DNA of 64,000 nt from an uncultured Clostridia bacterium. Lineage in GTDB: Bacteria > Bacillota > Clostridia > Christensenellales > Aristaeellaceae. The notes under the pieces were generated by a model. That model was not told the origin of the DNA. It did no database searches and was given only the letters and a program-made list of their open reading frames with translations. The position numbers and the translations under genes were made by a program. Positions 41,482 to 50,175 of this stretch are shown here, in pieces. Each line of letters begins with the position of its first letter. Position 1 is the first letter of the stretch. The stretch spans positions 1 to 64,000 of the forward strand of contig CAKTZR010000009.1 of the NCBI GenBank assembly GCA_934636105.1. Direction: 5' to 3'.

Positions 41482-42822
41482 TTACGCATAGTGATACGCG
41501 TTCCGCTTCCGATAAATCAGCCACATCGAGAGCACGCAGGCCAGCCCCTCGGCGACAATCGTCGCAAACCAGATGCCGTTTACGCCGAACAGCGCGGGCA
41601 GGAGCAGCACGCAGACCGCCTGAAACACCAGCGTGCGCGCAAACGAGATGACCGCGGAAATCAGGCCGTTATTCAGCGCGGTGAAGAAGCTGGAGGCGAA
41701 AATGTTGAAGCCGGAGAGCAGGAAGGAGAACGAGAAGATCGCGAACGCGTGCAGCGTTAGCGTATGCAGCGCCTGGTCGTAACCCACGAAGATTTTCGCC
41801 AGCGGCGAGGCCAGGCCGAGCGCCAGCACCGTCAGCGCAACGCCCGTCACCCCCATCAGCGTCAGGCTCTTTTTCAGCATGTTTTTCAGCTCGTCGTGGT
41901 TGCCCGCGCCGTAGTGATAGCTGATAATCGGCGCGCTGCCGATGCTGTATCCGATGGCCGTGCCGATGAAAATCAGCTGTACATACATCAGCACGCCGTA
42001 GGCGGAAACGCCGTCCTCGCCCAGCATGCGCATCAGCTGCATGTTATAAAGCGCGGAGACAAACGATGTGGAGATGTTGCTCATGAACTCGGAAGAACCG
42101 TTTGCGCAGGCCTGAAGAATCGGGCGGGCTTCAAACTTGAAGGGAGCGAAGTGCAGCGGCAGATCCTTTTCGCGGAGGATGTAGATCATCGGAATCACAC
42201 CGCCGATGCACTGGCCGATACCCGTGGCCAGCGCCGCGCCGGCCAGCCCCCAGCGGAAGACCGCGATGAACAGCGCATCGAGCACCATGTTCGCTACGCC
42301 CGCCGCGACGACGACCAGCAGCCCCACGCGCGGCCGCTCGGCCACGACGAGGAAGCTCTGGAACACATTTTGCAGCATGAATGCGGTCGTGAACGCGATG
42401 GTGATGCGACCGTAGATCACGCAGTCCTCCATGATGGCTTCGCTCGCGCCCATCAGCCGGGCGATGGGACGGATGAACGCGATGCCCAGCACGGTCAGCA
42501 GCAGGCCGGTGATGATGACAAAGCCGATCATCATCGTGAAAATGCGGTTGGCCTTTTCCTTGTGGCCGCAGCCCAGCTCCTTGGCGACGAGCGCGCTGCC
42601 GCCCGTGCCGAGCATGAAGCCCATGCCGCCGAGCACCATGATGAACGGCATGATGAAGTTCAGCGCTGCGAACGGCGTTTTGCCGACATAGTTGGAGACG
42701 AAAAAGCCGTCCACCACGCCGTAAATCGATGTGAAGATCATCATGACGATGGAAGGCGCGACAAAGCGCAGCAATCGCGGATAGGTGAAATGGTCGGAAA
42801 GCTGAATCGGGGTTTTACTCAT
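41482..42822 (-). CDS. MATE family efflux transporter (module 2)
   Basis: A 446-aa polytopic exporter. FTYPRLLRFVAPSIVMMIFTSIYGVVDGFFVSNYVG and the second-half GSAPIISYHYGAGNHDELK are family landmarks. ATG 42822 lies inside the end of the upstream MarR gene (8-bp overlap) behind AGGAG; an earlier in-frame ATG at 42840 lacks a ribosome site. The tight overlap shows one transcript with the MarR regulator. It is distinct from the exporter at 38317, so the window has two separate MarR-MATE modules. Confidence 0.93.
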   Translation of the reverse strand: MSKTPIQLSDHFTYPRLLRFVAPSIVMMIFTSIYGVVDGFFVSNYVGKTPFAALNFIMPFIMVLGGMGFMLGTGGSALVAKELGCGHKEKANRIFTMMIGFVIITGLLLTVLGIAFIRPIARLMGASEAIMEDCVIYGRITIAFTTAFMLQNVFQSFLVVAERPRVGLLVVVAAGVANMVLDALFIAVFRWGLAGAALATGIGQCIGGVIPMIYILREKDLPLHFAPFKFEARPILQACANGSSEFMSNISTSFVSALYNMQLMRMLGEDGVSAYGVLMYVQLIFIGTAIGYSIGSAPIISYHYGAGNHDELKNMLKKSLTLMGVTGVALTVLALGLASPLAKIFVGYDQALHTLTLHAFAIFSFSFLLSGFNIFASSFFTALNNGLISAVISFARTLVFQAVCVLLLPALFGVNGIWFATIVAEGLACVLSMWLIYRKRNAYHYA

Positions 42823-43279
42823 GGGTTTTCTCCTGCTCAATGGCGCTGAAGTACAGGTTGAGCGCGTCGTTATAGCGGCGCATCAGGCGCAGCATCTGCG
42901 CCTGTTCGTCTGCGGAAAGGTCGAGCAGCGCCTTTTGCTCAGCCTCGATCACGGGGTCAATGGTCGTCTCCGCCAGCTTGACGCCCGCCTGCGTCAGGCG
43001 GATGGGCTTGCCGCCGCGTCCGCGTTCGCCGGAAAGCGTGAGCAGCCCTTCCTGCTCCAGCTTTTTGAGCGCGGAGTTGACCGTTTGCTTGGGATAGCCC
43101 AGAATGGCGCACATGTCGCTCTGTGTGACGGGCAATTCCTCTGAACACAGGGTATAGAGAATCCAAAACGTGCTTTCCGGCATGCCCAGGCCGGTGCAGA
43201 CGGCGTGATAAATGGCGGTATTTTCTTTGTATAAACGGTTGTACTCGGAAAGCTGGCTTTCCGCGCCGATGTTTTTCAT
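42815..43279 (-). CDS. MarR family regulator (module 2)
   Basis: A 154-aa winged-helix regulator: FWILYTLCSEELPVTQSDMCAILGYPKQTVNSALKKLEQEGLLTLSGERGRGGKPIRLTQAG. GAGGTGA lies ahead of ATG 43279. Two identical 12-bp palindromes in its promoter region make it a clear autoregulator, with the coupled MATE gene as its main target. Confidence 0.93.
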   Translation of the reverse strand: MKNIGAESQLSEYNRLYKENTAIYHAVCTGLGMPESTFWILYTLCSEELPVTQSDMCAILGYPKQTVNSALKKLEQEGLLTLSGERGRGGKPIRLTQAGVKLAETTIDPVIEAEQKALLDLSADEQAQMLRLMRRYNDALNLYFSAIEQEKTHE

Positions 43280-43296
43280 CCATTCACCTCAAAATG

Positions 43297-43354
43297 TCCG
43301 ATATCGGATTTTTCATGCGGAGGGTATTATAGTCCGATATCGGATATTTGTCAA
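43297..43354 (-). promoter_or_regulatory. Consensus promoter with twin operators TCCGATATCGGA
   Basis: Minus-strand TTGACA (43349-43354) and TATAAT (43326-43331) are separated by 17 bp. The perfect palindrome TCCGATATCGGA occurs in the spacer (43333-43344) and again in the leader (43297-43308), 36 bp apart. This is textbook repressor geometry. Confidence 0.88.
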
Positions 43355-43587
43355 CTCCTTCCGTCACGACTTCGTCGTGCCAACCTTCGGCATCTCATCT
43401 GTCTGTTTCCGCCACAGGCGGCGACAGATTCGATGTCCCTCAAAGAGGGAGGCATTTGATATAAGCCTATAAATAGATAGCAAGACCCCCTTTTGTTTCA
43501 CGGCGTTTTTGTCTTGATGAATAAAGGAAGTATAAAAATAAGGCTCCCTCCTTGAGGGAGCTGTCAGCGAAGCTGACTGAAGGAGTT
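43353..43587. mobile_element. MITE-like palindromic element, 235 bp
   Basis: The terminal repeats AACTCCTTCCGTCA (43353-43366) and TGACTGAAGGAGTT (43574-43587) match with one mismatch. An internal hairpin CTCCCTC/GAGGGAG and another at TCAGCGAAGCTGA are present, and no ORF. One end overlaps the -35 of the marR promoter. The other overlaps the stop codon of the uvrA-like gene by two bases. Confidence 0.7.
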
Positions 43588-46093
43588 AAAAGCGACATTT
43601 ATCGTTTCCTATAAATTTCCCCGTCATGCTGTCCTCACAGTTTGCGACCTCCTCCACCGTGCCGCGGCAGACGATTTTTCCGCCCTGATCGCCGCCGCCG
43701 GGGCCCATATCGACGATATAATCCGCCGAGCGGATCACATCCAGATCATGCTCGATGACGACGACGGTCGCGCCGAGGGCCAGCAGCGTTTCAAAGACGG
43801 AGAGCAGCGTTTTCACGTCCGAGGGATGCAGGCCGATGGTCGGCTCGTCAAACACAAAGACGGAATCATTCTGCGCACGGCCCATCTCGCTGGCCAGCTT
43901 GAGCCGCTGGGCCTCGCCGCCGGAAAGGCTGGGCGTTTCCTCGCCGAGGGTCAGATAACCCAGGCCGAGCGCCTGCAGCACGGAGAGCCGCTGGGCGACG
44001 AGCTTCATCTCCCTGCAGGCTTCCAGCGCGCTGTTTACGTCCATATCCATCAATTCGGGCAGGGTGTGCGATGCGCCGCGCTTGTCCACATGATGCACGG
44101 CGCTGGCCTCGCGGCTGTAACGCGAGCCGCGGCACTGGGGGCAGGGAATATCCACATCGGGCAGGAACTGAACGTCCAGACTGATTTCGCCTGTGCCGTC
44201 GCACATGGGGCAGCGAAGCTTGCCCGTGTTATAAGAAAAATCCCCGGCCTTATAGCCCAGCCGCTTGGCGTCCGGCGTGCGCGCGAAAATCTTGCGCAGC
44301 TCATCGTGGACATTGGCATAGGTGGCGACGGTGGAACGGACGTTGATGCCGATGGGCGTTGCATCAATGAGTTTGACCTGCTCAATGCCGTCGCAGTCGA
44401 GCCTGCGGACGTGGCCGGGCAGTTGGCCGCCGCTCGTCTGGGCGGCCAGCGCGGGAACGAGACTCTCCAAAATCAGCGTCGTCTTGCCTGAACCGGAAAC
44501 GCCCGTCACGACGGTCAGCCGCCCCTTGGGGATATCGACGGAAAGCGGCTTGACGGTGTGAATCGCGTCCGTTTCCATGTGAAGGCAGCCGAGATCAAAC
44601 AGATGTTCTTTCGCGGCGCGGGTTCGGCCGTGCGCATTGGCCCTGCCGGAGAGGAACGGGCCGATTTGAGAGCTTGGATTCTGCATGATTTCGGCAATCG
44701 TCCCCTGCGCGATGACATGGCCGCCGCCCGCGCCCGCCTGCGGCCCCATTTCGATCATGGAATCCGCCTGCGCGAGAATCTGCGTGTCATGATCGACGAG
44801 GATCACGGAATTGCCGTCGGCGATCAAATCGCGCATCACCCCGGTCAGGCCGACGATGTTCGCCGGATGCAGGCCGATGGAAGGCTCGTCGAGCACGTAG
44901 AGCACGCCCGTCGTGCGGTTGCGGACGGCGCGGGCGAGCTGCATGCGCTGGCGTTCGCCGGTGGAGAGAGTCGCGGCGGCGCGGTCGAGCGTCAGATAGC
45001 CCAGTCCCAGATCCATCAGCCGCGCGGCGACGGTTTCAAATGATTCGCAGATGCTTTTTGCCATCGGGCGCATATCGGTCGGCAGACTTTCCGGCACGCC
45101 GCGCACCCACGAAACCAAATCCGAAAGCGTCATGCGGCAGACTTCGTCCAGCGAAAGACCACACAGTTTCGGCGCGCGGGCTTTTTCGCTCAGGCGCGAA
45201 CCGCCGCAGGCCGGGCAGGTATCCTGACGCAGAAACTTTTCCACGCGCTTCATGCCCGTCTCGTCCTTGACCTTGGCGAGCGCGTTTTCAACGGTTCGAA
45301 CGGCACTGTAATAAGTGAAATCCAGTTCACCCGCCTGATTGGAGCCTTTGGCATGGTAGAAGATGTGCTTCTTTTCCGCCGGGCCGTCGTAGACGATCTC
45401 TTTCTCCCTATCCGTCAGGTCGCGGAAAGGCACGTCCGTGCGCACGCCCATTTCGCGGCAGACGTCCGTCATCAGCGACCACATCAGCGAATTCCACGGC
45501 GCAACCGCGCCCTCGTCGATGGTCAGGGATTCATCCGGCACGAGCGTCGCGCGGTCTACGGTCCGCACCGTGCCCGTGCCGTCGCAGGTGCGGCATGCGC
45601 CCTGGCTGTTGAAGGCCAGCTCCTCCGCGCTGGGCGCGTAGAAGGTTTCGCCGCAGACGGGACAGGTCAGCGCGTGCCCGGCGGCGACGGAGAGCGTCGG
45701 CTCCAGATAGTGGCCATTTGGACAGCGGTGATGCGCCAGGCGGGAGAACATTAGGCGCAGGCTGTTGAGCAGTTCCGTACCGGTGCCGAACGTGCTGCGA
45801 ATGCCGGGCACGCCGGGGCGCTGATGCAGCGCCAGCGCGGCGGGCACATAGAGCACCTCGTCCACGTCGGCCTTGGGGGCCTGCGTCATCCTCCGGCGGG
45901 TGTAGGTGGAAAGCGCATCGAGATAACGCCGCGAACCCTCGGCGTAGAGCACGCCCAGCGCGAGCGAGGATTTGCCCGAACCGGAAACGCCGGCGACAGC
46001 GACAATTTGATGCAGCGGCACATCCACATTCACGTTTTTCAGGTTGTGGACGCGCGCACCGCGGATTTCAATATGATTGATGGAAGCAGACAT
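43586..46093 (-). CDS. Class II UvrA-like ABC ATPase
   Basis: About 835 aa, shorter than canonical UvrA (about 950). Two ABC modules are complete: Walker A GVSGSGKSSLAL and GVSGSGKTTLIL, signatures LSTGERQRMQLARA and LSGGEAQRLKLASE, Walker B-like VLYVLDEPSIGLHPAN and VFVFDEPTIGLHPSD. Zinc-finger cysteine pairs (CPVCGETF, CRTCDGTG, CPACGG, CPMCDGTGE, CPQCRGS) are present. The size fits class II UvrA, which lacks the UvrB-binding domain and is linked to tolerance of DNA-binding drugs. ATG 46093 follows GGGAGGA. Its stop codon overlaps the MITE-like element. It is probably a resistance or DNA-repair accessory, with canonical uvrA elsewhere. Confidence 0.87.
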   Translation of the reverse strand: MSASINHIEIRGARVHNLKNVNVDVPLHQIVAVAGVSGSGKSSLALGVLYAEGSRRYLDALSTYTRRRMTQAPKADVDEVLYVPAALALHQRPGVPGIRSTFGTGTELLNSLRLMFSRLAHHRCPNGHYLEPTLSVAAGHALTCPVCGETFYAPSAEELAFNSQGACRTCDGTGTVRTVDRATLVPDESLTIDEGAVAPWNSLMWSLMTDVCREMGVRTDVPFRDLTDREKEIVYDGPAEKKHIFYHAKGSNQAGELDFTYYSAVRTVENALAKVKDETGMKRVEKFLRQDTCPACGGSRLSEKARAPKLCGLSLDEVCRMTLSDLVSWVRGVPESLPTDMRPMAKSICESFETVAARLMDLGLGYLTLDRAAATLSTGERQRMQLARAVRNRTTGVLYVLDEPSIGLHPANIVGLTGVMRDLIADGNSVILVDHDTQILAQADSMIEMGPQAGAGGGHVIAQGTIAEIMQNPSSQIGPFLSGRANAHGRTRAAKEHLFDLGCLHMETDAIHTVKPLSVDIPKGRLTVVTGVSGSGKTTLILESLVPALAAQTSGGQLPGHVRRLDCDGIEQVKLIDATPIGINVRSTVATYANVHDELRKIFARTPDAKRLGYKAGDFSYNTGKLRCPMCDGTGEISLDVQFLPDVDIPCPQCRGSRYSREASAVHHVDKRGASHTLPELMDMDVNSALEACREMKLVAQRLSVLQALGLGYLTLGEETPSLSGGEAQRLKLASEMGRAQNDSVFVFDEPTIGLHPSDVKTLLSVFETLLALGATVVVIEHDLDVIRSADYIVDMGPGGGDQGGKIVCRGTVEEVANCEDSMTGKFIGNDKCRF

Positions 46094-46242
46094 AAGGGTT
46101 TCCTCCCAATACAGACTGCATTCAGTATAGCATGGATGGCAAGTGCCGGGAGCGCTTGATTTTCGGGAAAACGGTAAAAAATATTTTGAGTATACAAAAC
46201 CAACAAAAACGATGAGGTGCTGGAAAAATTTTAACAAACTGC

Positions 46243-46271
46243 TTGACAAGAAGCTGTAAAGAGACTAAAAT
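46243..46271 (+). promoter_or_regulatory. Sigma-A promoter of the second flavin reductase
   Basis: TTGACA and TAAAAT are separated by 17 bp, with a 60-nt leader. Confidence 0.75.
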
Positions 46272-46332
46272 AGGCGCGATTTTGAGGAAAAAACTTCAAA
46301 ATGAATCTAAATAGCATGTCGAGGTGTGGAAA

Positions 46333-48135
46333 ATGAAAAAGGTTTTCTCTATCGTTCTGACTGCTGCGATGCTTGCGCTGGCCTGCGCCGGTGCGAGCGC
46401 CGATGTGGCGGACGGCACGTATGCCGGCAGCGCCAGCGGCCACAACGGCCCGCTTTCCGTTGAAGTGACGATGAAGGACGGCGCGATTGCCGACGTTCAG
46501 GTCACCGAGAATCAGGAGACGACTGGCGTTGCCGAGGCGGCGCTGAGCAATGTGCCTGCCGCGATTGTGGCGAGCAACTCCGTGAACGTGGACAGCGTGA
46601 GCGGCGCGACGATTACCTCTGCGGCAATCAAGGCGGCTGTGAAGGACGCCATCAAGACCGCGGGCGGCGACGTGGAGGCCTACAACGCCGATGCGACCAG
46701 CCAGAAGACGGGCGATCAGACCTATGATTGCGACGTTGTGGTGATTGGCGCGGGCGGCGGCGGCATGGCGGCGGCAGTGCGTGCGCAGCAGCTGGGCGCA
46801 AAGGTCATCCTGCTGGAGAAGAACGGCGAGGTCGGCGGCGACACCGCGCTGAACGCGGGCACGCTGATTGCGACCGGCTCCAAGTTCCAGAAGGAAAAGC
46901 TCGGCGAGGATAAGGATTCTCCGGAGCTGGCGTATGAGGACATCATGCGCGTGGGCAAGAATGCCAACGATCCGGAAATGGTGACGATGATTACCAACAG
47001 CATCGGCGAAACCGTCGACTGGCTGGTGGATGAGATGAACGTGCCTTACGACGTGGCGGCGACCCAGTATCCGGATCATTCCGCCAACCGTCAGATCGGC
47101 GTGGTGGGCCGCAGCCCGAAGTTCTTCGAGGTCATGACGAAGAATTTTGAGGATTTGGGCGGCCAGCTGATGCTGGAGGTTCGCGCGAACAAGCTGCTGA
47201 CGGATGACAACGGCAACGTGGTCGGCGTGGTCGGCACCGATAAGGCGGGCGACGCCGTGACCGTCAACGCTAAGGCGACCATTTTGGCCAGCGGCGGCTT
47301 CGGCGCGAACAGCGAGTTGCTGCCGGATACCCTGACGGGCTACATGTTCTATGGCCGCAGCACCGATCTGGGAGACGGCCTCAAGATGGCGACCGAAATC
47401 GGCGCGGATACCATCAACATGGATATGGTGAAGGTGTATGCGCAGGGCGTTGAGACGATTCCGGGCCGCGCGCTGGCTGCGACCGCTTCCTCTACGGCTG
47501 CGACCAATGGCCACGGCGCAATCTATGTCAACACCAAGGGCGAGCGCGTGGTGAACGAAGTCGGCACGCTGGCGGAGATCACCGAAGCGACGACCGCGCA
47601 GGAGGACAAGATTCTTTACCTGCTGATGGATGAGGACGCTTATCGCACCTACATCGACAAGTCTCTGGAGGATAAGCTGGTGACCTCCGAGGCCGATATC
47701 GACAAGTGGTACAGCATCATGAACGACGGCAAGCCGGTCATCGCCAAGGGCGAGGATTTGGCCGCGTTGGCGGAGACGATGGGCATCGACGCGGATGCGC
47801 TCAAGGCGACCGTTGAGCAATACAATGCAGACTGCGCGGCGGGCGCGGCCGATGCGTTCGGCAAGCCTGACGCTGTGGCTGTTGCGGAGGGCGGCACCTA
47901 TTATCTGGTTGAGCAGCGTCCGCGCTTCAGCACGACGCTCGGCGGCCTGAAGGCGAATGTGGAGATGCAGATCGTCGATAAGGACGGCAAGGCCATCGGC
48001 AACCTCTATGGCGCGGGCAGCGTCGTCGGCGGTGCGAACGGCACGGACTCTATGACTGCCATGATGAACTCCTGGGCGATCGGCTCCGGCCGTGTGGCTG
48101 GCGAGAACGCGGCGAAGGCCGTGCTCGGCGAATAA
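46333..48135 (+). CDS. Secreted FMN/FAD reductase (fumarate/urocanate reductase-like)
   Basis: A 600-aa exported flavoprotein. The signal peptide MKKVFSIVLTAAMLALACAG is followed by an FMN-binding domain (about 25-105) with an intact covalent-attachment motif VSGATITSAAIKAA, where ApbE would esterify FMN to the Thr. The FAD_binding_2 domain starts CDVVVIGAGGGGMAAAVRAQQLG and ends GAGSVVGGANGTDSMTAMMNSWAIGSGRVAG. Such enzymes serve anaerobic respiration of small organic acids or amino-acid derivatives at the cell surface. The acceptor is not predictable. ATG 46333 starts the signal peptide. It is longer than the relative at 22919. Confidence 0.92.
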   Translation: MKKVFSIVLTAAMLALACAGASADVADGTYAGSASGHNGPLSVEVTMKDGAIADVQVTENQETTGVAEAALSNVPAAIVASNSVNVDSVSGATITSAAIKAAVKDAIKTAGGDVEAYNADATSQKTGDQTYDCDVVVIGAGGGGMAAAVRAQQLGAKVILLEKNGEVGGDTALNAGTLIATGSKFQKEKLGEDKDSPELAYEDIMRVGKNANDPEMVTMITNSIGETVDWLVDEMNVPYDVAATQYPDHSANRQIGVVGRSPKFFEVMTKNFEDLGGQLMLEVRANKLLTDDNGNVVGVVGTDKAGDAVTVNAKATILASGGFGANSELLPDTLTGYMFYGRSTDLGDGLKMATEIGADTINMDMVKVYAQGVETIPGRALAATASSTAATNGHGAIYVNTKGERVVNEVGTLAEITEATTAQEDKILYLLMDEDAYRTYIDKSLEDKLVTSEADIDKWYSIMNDGKPVIAKGEDLAALAETMGIDADALKATVEQYNADCAAGAADAFGKPDAVAVAEGGTYYLVEQRPRFSTTLGGLKANVEMQIVDKDGKAIGNLYGAGSVVGGANGTDSMTAMMNSWAIGSGRVAGENAAKAVLGE

Positions 48136-48158
48136 GCCTTAGGAACGAACAGCACAAT

Positions 48159-48194
48159 AAAATCCCGGCGCTGAAAAGGGCGTCGGGATTTTTT
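48159..48194 (+). terminator. Intrinsic terminator
   Basis: AAATCCCG and CGGGATTT form the outer stem, followed by a T-run. Confidence 0.8.
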
Positions 48195-48241
48195 GCGCGT
48201 GGGGGAAGAAAATTTTACAGAATGGACATTCCCCATGAACG

Positions 48242-48289
48242 AAAAAGGCTGCCCGCTTTCCCGCAGAGGGGAAGAACGGACAGCCTTTT
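48242..48289. terminator. Terminator of the ABC efflux operon
   Basis: AAAAGGCTG-CCCG with TTTCCC/GGGAAA-like pairing and CAGCCTTTT form a long stem, flanked by A5 and T4, after the TetR gene. Confidence 0.75.
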
Positions 48290-48314
48290 ATAAAAGAGAG
48301 GAATGGCGGCTCGC

Positions 48315-48899
48315 TTACGCGACCAGCTCCTGACAGGCGCCGATGACCAGCAGGTGCAGCGCGGGGAAGAAATCCGTTCCGATTCGGTTGATGTTGATAA
48401 TGGATAGATACAAAATCCGAATCGCGGCCAGCACGACTTCATCCGGCTGGGAGAAGTGGATTTCGGCGCGCCGGAGCATGTCGAAAATGCCCTGTGCGGA
48501 GGAAAGATAGTGCGTGCGCGCGTCTTCCTCCGGGATGAAAGTTGCCAGTTCGGGTAAATCCTCGCACAGGAAACGGATGATGCCCAGATTGTGAATGGTT
48601 TCAAACGCGGTATAAACCGCATTGGCGGCGCAATGTTTGTCGTCCAGCCCAACACCTTGCTGGAGGGATTCATTTACCGCGGCGATGACCTGCGCTTCCC
48701 AATCGGCGGCGATTTCGAGAAACAGCATCTCCTTGCTGTCGTAAAACTTGTAGAACGAGGATTTGGAAATCCCCGCGTCCGCCGTCAGCATATCCAGCGA
48801 GGTTTTTTTGACCCCGGTGGTGACGGCGTATTTGCGCGCGCTTTCCTTGAGTTTTTCGCGGATGGCGTCGCGCTGCTGGGGGGAGAAGGGCTGCGCCAT
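48315..48899 (-). CDS. TetR family regulator
   Basis: A 194-aa regulator with an N-terminal TetR helix-turn-helix: RDAIREKLKESARKYAVTTGVKKTSLDMLTADAGISKSSFYKFYDSKEMLFLEI. A helical ligand domain follows. AAAGGAGG precedes ATG 48899. It is last in the run ATPase, permease, adaptor, TetR on the minus strand, so it probably controls that operon. The repeated GTTTTTAC arms in the operon leader (53217-53306) are candidate operators. Confidence 0.92.
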   Translation of the reverse strand: MAQPFSPQQRDAIREKLKESARKYAVTTGVKKTSLDMLTADAGISKSSFYKFYDSKEMLFLEIAADWEAQVIAAVNESLQQGVGLDDKHCAANAVYTAFETIHNLGIIRFLCEDLPELATFIPEEDARTHYLSSAQGIFDMLRRAEIHFSQPDEVVLAAIRILYLSIININRIGTDFFPALHLLVIGACQELVA

Positions 48900-48970
48900 A
48901 GGAGCGCCTCCTTTATTTTGAATCATGGAGCCTTGCACGCATTCCGGCCGCGTGTGCAAAGCTTTGAGGG

Positions 48971-49010
48971 CTTGCAGGCTTTGGCGGAGGTGCAGGCGGC
49001 CTCAGGCCGC
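48971..49010. repeat. Stop-codon-associated hairpin repeat, copy C
   Basis: CTTGCAGGCTTTGGCGGAGG is followed by a GCGGCCT/AGGCCGC hairpin that abuts the stop codon of the adaptor gene. It matches copy A (2351-2390) at 31 of 40 positions. Confidence 0.7.
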
Positions 49011-50051
49011 TTATTTGTTGATGGTGACCGTGCCGTTCATGCCCGGCAGAAGGGTCTTGCCGGCAGGCAGGGTGATGCGAACGTCGAAATAGGTTGCGTT
49101 CTGCTTCTTGGTGCCGACGGAGTAGATTTTGGTGACGGTGCCGGTGAAGGTCTCGCCGTCGAACGCGTCGAGCGTGTAGGAGAGCGTGTCGCCGACGGCG
49201 ATGCTGTTCAGGTCAAGCTCATCAACCTCGGCGCTCAACTCCAGCGTGCTCATATCGGCCACTTCGCAGAGCAGCTGGCCGCGGTAAACCTGCGCGCCGG
49301 AAGCGGTGTTCATGGCGGTAATCACGCCGTCCTTGGAAGCGGCAATGCTGCGGGAAGCGTTCTTTTCGCTCTGCGCATCCACCAGTTCAAAGAGCAGGTC
49401 GCCGACTTCCACCGTGTCGCCCGGCTTGACATGCACGGAGGCGATGCGGCCGCTGGCCGCGTTCACGGCCACGTCGTCATAACGGGTCACCTTGCCGCGG
49501 CCCACCTCGCTGTCGCTGGGCGTGGTGCTTTCGCGATAGCAGCGGATGGTGTCGTTCACATCAAAATCGCCGGTGAGGATTTCCACGACGTACTTCTTGC
49601 CGGAAACGCTGGTCACGACGCCCGTGCCCTTGTCGTTGTTGAGCTTGAGATACAGGGTCTCGCCCGCGTGGATATAGCGGTTGTCCGCGTCGTCATACGC
49701 CTGATCGGTGGAAGCGTCGATATACAGCGCGTTCTTCGGCTCGATGACGGCCAGCGCGCCATAATGCGCGGCCACGCCGCTTGCGTCGTCGCCGACGTTT
49801 GCAAACACGGCGGAAACCGTTCCGGCCTGCGTCGCATAAACCGGGGTGGTATCCAGCGTGAACAGGGGTTCATTCGCGGAAACGCTGTCGCCGGTCTCAT
49901 AGTCAAACGGAAGCAGCGTGCCGGCGAACGGCGCCGTGATCTTTTCGGTATCCGGGGCGACGATCTTCGCGTCGGCGGTTGCGGCCAGCGCGCAGGCGGC
50001 GGTCAGCGTGAGCGCGGCAGCAGCGGCCGCGGCAGACATCATTTTATTCAT
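49011..50051 (-). CDS. Efflux periplasmic-adaptor-like (HlyD/MacA-type) protein
   Basis: About 346 aa with a signal peptide (MNKMMSAAAAAAALTLTAACALA). Lipoyl-like and barrel-sandwich segments are visible: ITAPFAGTLLPFDYETGDSVSANEPLFTLD, and the paired half GRIASVHVKPGDTVEVGDLLFELVD. A beta-barrel follows and then the C-terminal GKTLLPGMNGTVTINK, which is typical of membrane-fusion proteins. In Gram-positives these adaptors join a MacB-like ABC transporter. ATG 50051 is well spaced from AAAGGAA; ATG 50057 is too close. It lies between the permease and TetR genes, each gap holding a copy of the hairpin repeat. Confidence 0.88.
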   Translation of the reverse strand: MNKMMSAAAAAAALTLTAACALAATADAKIVAPDTEKITAPFAGTLLPFDYETGDSVSANEPLFTLDTTPVYATQAGTVSAVFANVGDDASGVAAHYGALAVIEPKNALYIDASTDQAYDDADNRYIHAGETLYLKLNNDKGTGVVTSVSGKKYVVEILTGDFDVNDTIRCYRESTTPSDSEVGRGKVTRYDDVAVNAASGRIASVHVKPGDTVEVGDLLFELVDAQSEKNASRSIAASKDGVITAMNTASGAQVYRGQLLCEVADMSTLELSAEVDELDLNSIAVGDTLSYTLDAFDGETFTGTVTKIYSVGTKKQNATYFDVRITLPAGKTLLPGMNGTVTINK

Positions 50052-50139
50052 AATCATGTTCCTTTCTATTGAATGAATCGATGTTTATGCGTCTTAGAAA
50101 TCAAACATCCGCGTGTGCCCAAGCGCCAAGCTATATGAA

Positions 50140-50175
50140 GCTTGGGCGGAGGTGGAGACAGCCTCAGGCTGCGCT
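50140..50175. repeat. Stop-codon-associated hairpin repeat, copy D
   Basis: GCTTGGGCGGAGGTGGAG is followed by a CAGCCT/AGGCTG hairpin that abuts the stop codon of the permease gene. Same layout as copy C, with compensatory change in the hairpin arms. Confidence 0.65.
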
